From UBA4246 sp045113475 (GTDB lineage Bacteria; Bacillota; Clostridia; Christensenellales; Aristaeellaceae), in NCBI GenBank assembly GCA_045113475.1, contig JBGUIY010000297.1, forward strand, positions 1 through 6,872: 6,872 nucleotides of DNA, given 5' to 3'. Of this stretch, positions 1-5,828 are shown in pieces; positions within the stretch are counted from its first letter, which is position 1; every line of letters starts with the position of its first letter. The notes beneath the pieces were generated by a model. That model made no database searches and was not told where the DNA came from. It saw only the letters and a program-made list of their open reading frames with translations. A program made the translations under genes and the position numbers.

Positions 1-924
1 CTCAACGCCCTGCCCATCGTGGATGACAACGGTTGCCTGATGTACTTCGTGTTCCGGAAGGACTACGCCGAGCACAAGGAGCACCCCCTGGCCCTTCAGG
101 ACAAGGACAAGCGGTACCTTGTCGGCGCGGGCATCAACTCCAAGGACTACGCCGAGCGGGTCCCCGCTCTGGTGGAGGCCGGAGCCGACGTGCTGTGCAT
201 CGACTCCTCCGAGGGCTACTCTGTCTGGCAGAAGAAGACCATCGACTTCATCCGGGAGAGATACGGCGACACCGTGAAGGTTGGCGCCGGCAACGTGGTG
301 GACCGGGAGGGCTTCCTCTTCCTGGCCGAGGCGGGCGCGGACTTCGTCAAGGTCGGCATCGGCGGCGGCTCCATCTGCATCACCCGCGAGACGAAGGGCA
401 TCGGCCGCGGCCAGGCCACCGCGCTGATCGAAGTGGCGAAGGCCCGCGACGAGTATTTCGAAAAGACCGGCGTATACGTGCCCATCTGTTCCGACGGCGG
501 CATCGTGTATGACCACCACATGACCATGGCGCTGGCCATGGGAGCCGATTTCCTCATGATGGGCCGTTACTTTGCCCGCTTCGACGAGAGCCCGGGAAAC
601 CGTGTGATGGTCAACGGCGTCTATATGAAGGAATACTGGGGCGAGGGCTCCAACCGCGCGCGCAACTGGCAGCGCTACGACCTGGGCGGCGCCAGCCGGC
701 TGAGCTTTGAGGAAGGCGTGGACAGCTATGTCGTATATGCCGGCGCGCTGCACGACAACGTGGAGATCAGCCTGTACAAGGTCAAATCCACCATGTGCAA
801 CTGCGGCGTTACGGATCTGGAATCCCTGCGCCGGGAAGCGAAGATCACCCTGGTTTCCGCTACCTCGCTGGTGGAGGGCGGCTACCATGACGTGACCCTG
901 CGCTCTACGCAGCAAATGAAATAA
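1..924 (+). CDS. guaB: IMP dehydrogenase, 5'-truncated, Tritrichomonas-like type
   Basis: This is the C-terminal 307 residues of inosine-5'-monophosphate dehydrogenase, which oxidises IMP to XMP with NAD+ in the committed step of cytosolic GMP synthesis. The reading frame is open from base 1, so the true start and most of the N-terminal part, including most of the CBS (Bateman) domain, lie outside the window. The peptide begins with LPIVDDNG, typical of the end of a CBS repeat, and returns to the catalytic barrel at KRYLVGAGI. Visible active-site parts are the IMP loop GGGSICITRE with the nucleophilic Cys codon at 376-378, the SDGGI phosphate-binding segment, and the mobile flap RARNWQRYDLGG with the catalytic Arg-Tyr pair at 673-678. 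CITRETKGIGRGQ replaces the more common CTTRxVxGxGxPQ and, as recalled, matches the T. foetus enzyme closely along its length. The stop is TAA at 922-924. Identification is very secure; the clade assignment is from memory. Confidence 0.96.
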   Translation, partial: LNALPIVDDNGCLMYFVFRKDYAEHKEHPLALQDKDKRYLVGAGINSKDYAERVPALVEAGADVLCIDSSEGYSVWQKKTIDFIRERYGDTVKVGAGNVVDREGFLFLAEAGADFVKVGIGGGSICITRETKGIGRGQATALIEVAKARDEYFEKTGVYVPICSDGGIVYDHHMTMALAMGADFLMMGRYFARFDESPGNRVMVNGVYMKEYWGEGSNRARNWQRYDLGGASRLSFEEGVDSYVVYAGALHDNVEISLYKVKSTMCNCGVTDLESLRREAKITLVSATSLVEGGYHDVTLRSTQQMK

Positions 925-966
925 TACCGCCCGCAGCGGCATAAGAAGACCTCTGCGCGGCTGAAC

Positions 967-970
967 GAGG
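967..970 (+). promoter_or_regulatory. Ribosome binding site of the DUF951 gene
   Basis: GAGG lies 6 bases before the first of four consecutive ATG codons (977, 980, 983, 986). This spacing favours 977 or 980 as the start; 986 would be 15 bases away. Confidence 0.55.
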
Positions 971-976
971 CAAACG

Positions 977-1213
977 ATGATGATGATGGATGACGGCGTT
1001 TATCTGGGCGACGTGGTAAGGACCAGAAAGGCGCATCCCTGCGGGGGCGATACCTGGACGGTCATCCGCACCGGCGCGGACATCAAACTCAGGTGCATGA
1101 CCTGCGGGCATATCGTCATGCTGGACCGCGTCGCGTTCCTGAAGCGCCGCAAGGCGACGCTGTCCCGCGCCGTTCAGCCGGAAGGCCAGCAAGAAGGGAG
1201 AGAACAGTCATGA
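977..1213 (+). CDS. DUF951 family small protein
   Basis: A 78-residue protein of the DUF951 family, a small conserved protein found mainly in Firmicutes with no established function. The family pattern is clear: a short beta-strand start (YLGDVV, residues 9-14), then KAHPCG (18-23), TWTVIRTGADIKLRC (26-40) and the CMTCGH knuckle (40-45), followed by VML. Cys22, Cys40 and Cys43, with His20 and His45 nearby, could bind a metal such as zinc; that is inference. Members I know are about 60-65 residues, so the basic, glutamine-rich tail after about residue 60 is an extension of low conservation. The gene starts with (ATG)4, giving MMMM, so the exact initiation codon is uncertain within 9 bases. Its TGA overlaps the ATG of the following signal peptidase gene in an ATGA, which implies translational coupling. 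It is 52 bp downstream of guaB with no convincing terminator or promoter between them. Confidence 0.85.
   Translation: MMMMDDGVYLGDVVRTRKAHPCGGDTWTVIRTGADIKLRCMTCGHIVMLDRVAFLKRRKATLSRAVQPEGQQEGREQS
1194..1200 (+). promoter_or_regulatory. Ribosome binding site setting the start of the first signal peptidase
   Basis: AAGGGAG lies 9 bases before the ATG at 1210. It supports 1210 as the start rather than the in-frame ATG at 1093, which lies inside the DUF951 gene in another frame and would add a non-homologous arginine-rich leader. Confidence 0.7.
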
Positions 1214-1890
1214 GTGAAGAACAGACCCCCAAGAATCCTGAATCTGCCGAACAGGTCAGCAAATTCAAGGCATTTTGGAATAAACCCCTGAAAATGAGCG
1301 ATAAGGAGATCGAAAAGCTCAAAAAGAAAGGGAAGGAATTCAAACAGAAAACTGTGGGCAGTGAAATCATCAGCTGGGTCCTGACGATCGTTACGGCGCT
1401 GGCCATCGCCCTCGTGCTGCGCAGCTTTTTCTTTGAGATTTATGGCGTGGACGGCAGGAGCATGACCAATACGCTGCAGGACCATGAAAAGCTGTTCTGC
1501 ACGAAGCTGGACTACCTGACCGGTCAGCCGCAGCGGGGCGACGTGGTGATCTGCCACTATCCCGGCCGCGGGAACACCGCGTTCGTCAAGCGCCTGATAG
1601 CAGTTCCGGGTAATACTATTGAAATAAAAAAAGGATTTGTTTTTGTTGATGGTAAAGAAATTGCTTTTCCGGAAAAAATGAATATACAACCAATGTATGA
1701 TTATCCATTGACTACATTAGGTGATGACGAATACTTTGTATTAGGTGACAACCGTGGCAATTCTAATGATAGTCATGCAGTTGGACCAATCACACGTAGC
1801 ATGATTATTGCGCATGTGCGTACGGTCATTTGGCCGCTGAACAGCATTCGGGCTGTTGAAAATGAATTCAAGGAGATAACGAATCCCTGA
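1210..1890 (+). CDS. lepB: Signal peptidase I, predicted active
   Basis: A 226-residue type I signal peptidase (peptidase family S26), which cleaves signal peptides from exported proteins on the outer face of the cytoplasmic membrane. Residues 1-49 are a charged, lysine-rich cytoplasmic segment, and residues 53-70 form a single transmembrane helix (IISWVLTIVTALAIALVL). The catalytic domain follows: the nucleophile is Ser84 in GRSMTNTL, the general base is Lys127 in FVKRL, and box E is GDNRGNSNDSH at 179-189. Two departures from the usual motifs are visible: Asn instead of Pro in SMxPTL, and His189 instead of Arg in DSR. Both catalytic residues are present, so activity is expected. The start overlaps the DUF951 stop by 4 bp, and the TGA overlaps the next ATG by 1 base. 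Base composition changes abruptly within the gene: the part up to about 1605 is GC-rich, while 1621-1800 is only about 34% GC by hand count. The reading frame is not disturbed. Confidence 0.95.
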   Translation: MSEEQTPKNPESAEQVSKFKAFWNKPLKMSDKEIEKLKKKGKEFKQKTVGSEIISWVLTIVTALAIALVLRSFFFEIYGVDGRSMTNTLQDHEKLFCTKLDYLTGQPQRGDVVICHYPGRGNTAFVKRLIAVPGNTIEIKKGFVFVDGKEIAFPEKMNIQPMYDYPLTTLGDDEYFVLGDNRGNSNDSHAVGPITRSMIIAHVRTVIWPLNSIRAVENEFKEITNP

Positions 1891-2290
1891 TGAAAAGCAG
1901 AGTTGCTCTGGCGATTATTATATTTGTACAATTATTGGCTGCAATAGCTTTGGCTGATATACCCATTTATAGAACCTATCACATTAATGGGCAAGCTATG
2001 TCTAATACGCTGGTCGATGGAGAAGTTGTCAGCGCAGAATTATATGCAAGCGATGACGAGTTAAAACGAGGGGATGTTATCATTTGCTTATATCCAGGAC
2101 GTGGTAATACTGTATTCGTAAAGCGTTTAGTTGGGCTTCCTGGTGATGCTGTAGAAATGAAGGATCAGCATTTGTATGTTAATGGCAAACAAATAGCAGA
2201 TCCTGAGAAAATGAATCTACAGCCAGGCTATGGTTTCAGAGAATACTTACTGAAGGAAGACGAGTATTTTGTACTGGGCGACAATCGTGG
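1608..2290. other. AT-rich composition island spanning both signal peptidase genes
   Basis: By hand count, 1621-2280 is about 39% GC, with the two lowest 60-base blocks at 27% and 30% (1621-1740). The block at 1561-1620 is 60% and that at 2461-2520 is 70%. The left edge is sharp, between the catalytic Lys codon of the first signal peptidase (1588-1590) and about 1610. The right edge is gradual, around 2270-2330. Codon choice changes with it, with many TTA, AAA, GAA, AAT and GTA codons that the flanking genes rarely use. A short stretch near 1800-1850 returns to about 50%. No mobile-element genes or flanking repeats were seen. Confidence 0.8.
1870..1877 (+). promoter_or_regulatory. Ribosome binding site of the second signal peptidase
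   Basis: AAGGAGAT lies within the last codons of the upstream paralogue, 12 bases before the ATG at 1890. The core is strong but the spacing is somewhat long. With the TGATG stop-start overlap, coupled translation is likely. Confidence 0.6.
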
Positions 2291-2420
2291 CAATTCCAAT
2301 GACAGCCATAGCATCGGCCCGATAAAGCGCAGCATGATTATAGCTCATGTAACAGCAGTAATCTGGCCGCTGAACAAGATTCGTACTGTTGAAAACGAGT
2401 TTGTTACAGTCGCAGAGTAG
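1890..2420 (+). CDS. Signal peptidase I paralogue lacking the catalytic serine
   Basis: A 176-residue S26-family protein, a tandem paralogue of the preceding gene. It has almost no cytoplasmic N-terminus: MKSR is followed directly by one hydrophobic helix (residues 5-22), then the extracytoplasmic catalytic fold. The general-base lysine is kept (Lys78 in FVKRL), as are GRGNTVFVKR and box E GDNRGNSNDSH (130-140). At the nucleophile position, however, the motif reads GQAMSNTL: the codon at 1995-1997 is GCT (Ala36) where the paralogue has AGC (Ser84). A serine two residues later (Ser38) takes the place of Thr in the paralogue, but it is not at the canonical site. The protein is therefore predicted to be inactive as a conventional signal peptidase, although the intact frame and conserved motifs argue for selection. 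Staphylococcus aureus SpsA, encoded beside active SpsB, is a known inactive parallel. The gene is AT-rich through most of its length. Family assignment is secure; lack of activity is inferred. Confidence 0.9.
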   Translation: MKSRVALAIIIFVQLLAAIALADIPIYRTYHINGQAMSNTLVDGEVVSAELYASDDELKRGDVIICLYPGRGNTVFVKRLVGLPGDAVEMKDQHLYVNGKQIADPEKMNLQPGYGFREYLLKEDEYFVLGDNRGNSNDSHSIGPIKRSMIIAHVTAVIWPLNKIRTVENEFVTVAE

Positions 2421-2443
2421 TAAGATATCCTCAGGAGACAAAT

Positions 2444-3712
2444 ATGGCACAGTTTGTAGATCGCGCGCCGCTGACCGCGAAAGCGGGGAACGGCGGAAAC
2501 GGCTGCGTTTCCTTCCACCGGGAGAAGTTTGTGCAGAACGGCGGGCCGGACGGCGGCGACGGCGGCCGCGGCGGCAACGTCGTCCTGCTGGCGGACGAGA
2601 ACATGCACACGCTGCTGGATTTCCGCTTTCGCTCCAAGTACGAGGCCGAAAACGGGGGAAACGGCAGCGCGAACCGGATGACCGGCAAGCGGGGCGAGGA
2701 CCTTGTCATCAAGGTGCCGGTGGGCACCGTGGTGCGCGACAAGGAGACCAATGCCCTCGTGGCGGATATGTATGAGGCCGGCCGCACCAAGGTACTGCTG
2801 AACGGCGGCCGCGGCGGCTGGGGCAACGCCCGTTTCGCCAACCCCACCCGGCAGGCGCCGAACTTTGCCAAGCCGGGCCTGAAAACGGAAAAGCGGGAAT
2901 TCGTCCTGGAACTCAAATCCATCGCGGACGTAGGCCTGGTCGGCTACCCGAACGTGGGAAAGAGCACGATCCTTTCGGTGGTGACGGCCGCCCGGCCCAA
3001 GATCGCCAATTATCATTTCACCACGCTCACGCCCAACCTGGGCCTGGTGCGTAAGAACGGCATGGACTTCGTGATGGCGGATATTCCCGGCATCATCGAA
3101 GGCGCCAGCGAGGGCGCCGGCCTCGGCATCGCTTTCCTGCGGCACATCGAGCGTACCCGGCTCCTGCTGCACGTCATCGACATGTCCGGTCTGGAAGGCC
3201 GCGATCCCATCGAAGATTACGAGCATATCAACCACGAGCTGGCCGCGTACGGCGAACTGAAAAACCGCCCCCAGATCGTGGCGGCGAACAAAATGGATAT
3301 TCCCGAAGCGGAAGAGAACCTGAAGCGGTTCCGTGAGCATGTGGGCGACAAAGTGCCAGTGTATCCGGTCAGCGCCGCCACCCGTCGCGGCTTCGACGAG
3401 CTGATCGACGCCGTGGCGAAGAAGCTTGCCGGGCTGCCGCCTGCCGCTCCCTTCGAAGAGGAAGAGATCGACCTGATGCCGCTGAGCGGGCTCACCCAGT
3501 TCACCGTGACCCGGGAAGACGGCGTGTTTGTGGTCAGCGGCCCGGCGGTCACCCATCTGGTGGACAGCGTGAACTTCGAGGACGACGAAAGCCTGAACTG
3601 GTTCCATCACACCCTGCGCAGCGCCGGCATCATCGACGCGCTGAGGGCACATGGCGCGAAAGAGGGCAGCACCGTCCGCATGGACGACATGGAATTCGAC
3701 TTTATCGACTGA
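2444..3712 (+). CDS. obgE: Obg-family GTPase
   Basis: A 422-residue Obg/CgtA GTPase, an essential large-subunit assembly factor that also links GTP/ppGpp levels to growth. The three expected domains are present in order. Residues 1-158 are the glycine-rich Obg fold with repeats such as NGGPDGGDGGRGG and NGGRGGWG. Residues 159-330 are the G domain, with G1 GYPNVGKS at 167-174, switch I residues HFTTLTPN, G3 DIPG from Asp213, G4 NKMD at 282-285, and G5 near VSAAT. The C-terminal OCT domain covers about residues 345-422 and ends in an acidic DDMEFDFID. The length is normal for Gram-positive Obg. The start at 2444 has AGGAG at 2433-2437, 6 bases upstream. It lies 23 bp after the second signal peptidase gene and 18 bp before yhbY. 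The usual rplU-rpmA genes upstream of obg are absent; signal peptidase genes take their place. Composition is GC-rich again. Confidence 0.98.
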   Translation: MAQFVDRAPLTAKAGNGGNGCVSFHREKFVQNGGPDGGDGGRGGNVVLLADENMHTLLDFRFRSKYEAENGGNGSANRMTGKRGEDLVIKVPVGTVVRDKETNALVADMYEAGRTKVLLNGGRGGWGNARFANPTRQAPNFAKPGLKTEKREFVLELKSIADVGLVGYPNVGKSTILSVVTAARPKIANYHFTTLTPNLGLVRKNGMDFVMADIPGIIEGASEGAGLGIAFLRHIERTRLLLHVIDMSGLEGRDPIEDYEHINHELAAYGELKNRPQIVAANKMDIPEAEENLKRFREHVGDKVPVYPVSAATRRGFDELIDAVAKKLAGLPPAAPFEEEEIDLMPLSGLTQFTVTREDGVFVVSGPAVTHLVDSVNFEDDESLNWFHHTLRSAGIIDALRAHGAKEGSTVRMDDMEFDFID

Positions 3713-3730
3713 TATACGGAGGAACGGAAG

Positions 3731-4024
3731 ATGACTGGAAAGCAGCGCGCGTATCTGCGCTCCATGTGCAATACGCTGCCGGCGATCATACTGGTGGGCA
3801 AGGAAGGCGTCACTGACAGCCTTACGCACAGCGTGGAGGAAGCGCTGCTGGCCCGCGAGCTGATCAAGATGGGCGTGCAGCGCGGCGCGCCTCTGACCGC
3901 GCGGGAAGCCTGCACGGAACTGTGCGAGCGGACCGGAGCGGAGCCGGTGCAGTGCATCGGCAACAAATTCTGCATCTACAAGCCGCGTGAAGAGAATCCG
4001 GAGATCGTTCTGCCGAAGGCCTGA
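3731..4024 (+). CDS. yhbY: YhbY-family CRM-domain RNA-binding protein
   Basis: A 97-residue protein of the YhbY/CRM (chloroplast RNA splicing and ribosome maturation) family. These small proteins bind RNA and associate with pre-50S particles; the exact molecular role is not settled. Nearly the whole protein is one CRM domain: LTGKQR-like opening TGKQRAYLR (2-10), the GxxG RNA-binding loop GKEG at 23-26, then ALLARELIKMGVQ, and a closing strand around QCIGNKFCIYKP. A short tail of about 10 residues follows. GGAGG at 3718-3722, 8 bases before the ATG, supports the start. It directly follows obgE (18 bp), an arrangement common in Firmicutes and consistent with shared work on the large subunit. 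The TGA (4022-4024) touches the stop codon of convergent hflX, so any terminator must lie within coding sequence. Confidence 0.94.
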   Translation: MTGKQRAYLRSMCNTLPAIILVGKEGVTDSLTHSVEEALLARELIKMGVQRGAPLTAREACTELCERTGAEPVQCIGNKFCIYKPREENPEIVLPKA

Positions 4025-4030
4025 TCAGGC
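4019..4030. repeat. 12-bp palindrome at the junction of convergent stop codons
   Basis: GCCTGATCAGGC is a perfect inverted repeat centred exactly on the junction between the yhbY stop (TGA, 4022-4024) and the hflX stop (TCA on this strand, 4025-4027). As RNA it could form only a 4-bp stem with a GATC loop and has no following T-run, so it is not a convincing intrinsic terminator. Confidence 0.6.
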
Positions 4031-5827
4031 GTCCTCTTCATCCGGTTTCAGCAGTTCAAAGGATAGCCCTGAGCCGCCGACCTTTACGATGCGGTTCAGG
4101 CTGGTCTGATCGAGCTCCGCTGTGATGACGGCGCCGGTCTCTTCATAGCTGATCTCCACATGCTGGCCGTTTTCGTGGATCAGCGACGCGAGCTGCATCG
4201 CGCTGTACGGAACGGTAAATCTGACGGGACAGAGCCGGCCCCCGAGCTGGCTGCTGATCTCGTTTTTTAATGTACCGATCCCGTCGCCGGTGAGGGCGCT
4301 GATCCTGATGGCGTCCGGGAAAGCGTCCAGCGTTTCCGGCAGCGCGGCGTCGCACTTGTTCAGCACTTCGATAAAGGGCTTCCTGTCCGCGCCGAGCCGG
4401 GCCAGGGTATCCTGCACGACCCGGCGCTGCGCCAGCGCGTCCGGATTGGAGGCATCGGACACGATCAGCAGCAGGTCAGCATTGACGGCCTCCTCCAGGG
4501 TGGACTGGAAGGCCTCGATCAGTTCGGTGGGCAGATTGGATATGAATCCGACGGTGTCCGTCAGCAGGAAGTCCGCGCTGTCGTCTGACTCGATCCGGCG
4601 CGTCGTGGCGTCCAGGGTCGCGAAAAGCTGGTTTTCCACATACACGTCCGACCTGGTCAGGACGTTGAATATGGTCGATTTTCCGGCGTTGGTGTATCCG
4701 ACGAGGGCGGCAGTGGGCACCTCGTTGCGGGTGCGCCGCTTTTTTTGCAGCGAACGCTGCTTTTTGAGCGCGTCCAGCTGTTCCTTCAGCTGCGTGCGGC
4801 GGCGTTTGATGGCGCGGCGGTCCATTTCCAGCTTGCTTTCGCCGGGTCCGCGGGTGCCGATGCCGCCGCCCAGGCGGGAAAGGGAAAGTCCGTAGCCCAC
4901 CAGATGGGACATCTGATAGCTGAGCTGCGCCAGAGATACCTGCAGCTGCCCTTCGCGTGTGCGCGCCCGCTGCGCGAAGATATCCAGGATCAGGTTCGTC
5001 CGGTCGATCACGCGGACACCGGTCTGGGATTCCAGCTGATGGATCTGTACCCCGCTCAGCTCGTCCTGGGCGATGATCAGGTCAGCGCTGATGGTCTGGG
5101 CGGTCAGGGCCAGTTCCTTGACTTTTCCTGTGCCGATATAGGTCGCGCTGTCGGGTGCCGGCCGCTTTTGCAGCATGCGCGCCACCGGCAGCGCGCCGGC
5201 GGTACGCGCCAGGGAATCCAGCTCGTCGAAGGAGCGGTCGTCCCGGATCGCCAGGAGAATGGCTCTTTCCGGCTGGTTCAAGTCGTCCTGGGAAGCAGGC
5301 GGGATGCCCGCTTCGCATTCCGCGATCTTTTGCATCCAGTTCAGCCTGGGCAGTTTATCGACAGGATATATATCCGTGCGCTCGATCTGCGGCTGGCCGT
5401 AGGCCCAGCCGGTGATGAAGGCGGCGGAAACGCCGTTGATTTGTCCGTCCGCGTTCACTCCGAGAGCGCACATGGCGTCCAGTTTCAGGGATATCAGGGC
5501 GGTCAGGTCGAGCTCCGAAAGCTGCGCCGTGCCGCTGGGGTGGGTGTGGACGACGCGCACCCGGGAGAGCGCGTTAACATTCCTGCGCAGCCGGTATTCC
5601 GGAAGGGAAACCGTGCTGTCGTCGCCGATGACGACGTCCAGGATCTCGCCGCTGCGGCTGATATACAGGGCAAGCTCCCTGTTCAGTCTCGCGGACGCCT
5701 CCGCCAGGGTGCAGGCAAGTTCATCCGTGATGAAGGTATCGCTGTCCAGCTCCGCCAGATAAAGCGCCTTGAGCTTCGTCAGCTCTGTCTGGCGGATGCC
5801 TTCGGTATTGCCGTTTATTTCATACAT
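4025..5827 (-). CDS. hflX: HflX GTPase with N-terminal JAMM-like domain
   Basis: A 600-residue HflX, the GTPase that binds the 50S subunit and splits stalled or hibernating ribosomes. Standard HflX proteins are about 400-430 residues; this one carries an extra N-terminal region of about 180. The HflX part has ERAILLAI (187-194), the GTGKVKEL loop (232-239), the middle domain with RTREGQLQVSLAQL and RLGGGIGTRGPGES (318-331), a basic coiled coil (337-367), and the G domain: G1 GYTNAGKS at 377-384, G3 DTVGF from Asp424, G4 NKCD at 490-493. The extension contains HTHPSGTAQLSELD at 94-107, which fits the JAMM signature HxHPxGxxxxSxxD of RadC-like metalloproteins. Glu51, before a beta-strand-like LALYIS, is a possible fourth ligand. 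Long HflX forms of this kind occur in other Clostridia as I recall; the activity of the extension is unknown to me. The start at 5827 has AAGGAG 11 bases upstream and lies 1 base after the desulfurase stop. Confidence 0.95.
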   Translation of the reverse strand: MYEINGNTEGIRQTELTKLKALYLAELDSDTFITDELACTLAEASARLNRELALYISRSGEILDVVIGDDSTVSLPEYRLRRNVNALSRVRVVHTHPSGTAQLSELDLTALISLKLDAMCALGVNADGQINGVSAAFITGWAYGQPQIERTDIYPVDKLPRLNWMQKIAECEAGIPPASQDDLNQPERAILLAIRDDRSFDELDSLARTAGALPVARMLQKRPAPDSATYIGTGKVKELALTAQTISADLIIAQDELSGVQIHQLESQTGVRVIDRTNLILDIFAQRARTREGQLQVSLAQLSYQMSHLVGYGLSLSRLGGGIGTRGPGESKLEMDRRAIKRRRTQLKEQLDALKKQRSLQKKRRTRNEVPTAALVGYTNAGKSTIFNVLTRSDVYVENQLFATLDATTRRIESDDSADFLLTDTVGFISNLPTELIEAFQSTLEEAVNADLLLIVSDASNPDALAQRRVVQDTLARLGADRKPFIEVLNKCDAALPETLDAFPDAIRISALTGDGIGTLKNEISSQLGGRLCPVRFTVPYSAMQLASLIHENGQHVEISYEETGAVITAELDQTSLNRIVKVGGSGLSFELLKPDEEDA

Positions 5828-5828
5828 G

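Noticed and set aside
925..976. Possible terminator between guaB and the DUF951 gene
   Set aside because: Only a 4-bp stem (927-930 with 936-939) is visible and no T-run follows it. No clear promoter boxes were seen either.
1093..1209. Upstream in-frame extension of the first signal peptidase
   Set aside because: It overlaps the DUF951 gene in another frame and encodes an arginine-rich leader unlike the family, while 1210 has a good ribosome binding site and the coupled ATGA overlap.
1608..2290. AT-rich island as an insertion sequence or phage remnant
   Set aside because: It has no transposase or integrase, no flanking direct or inverted repeats, and consists wholly of in-frame signal peptidase coding sequence.
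2345..3829. 494-codon open frame on the - strand opposite obgE
   Set aside because: It lies fully antisense to an unmistakable Obg GTPase, has a low-complexity His/Arg/Ala/Val-rich composition with no recognisable motif, and arises from the GC-rich third codon positions of obgE.
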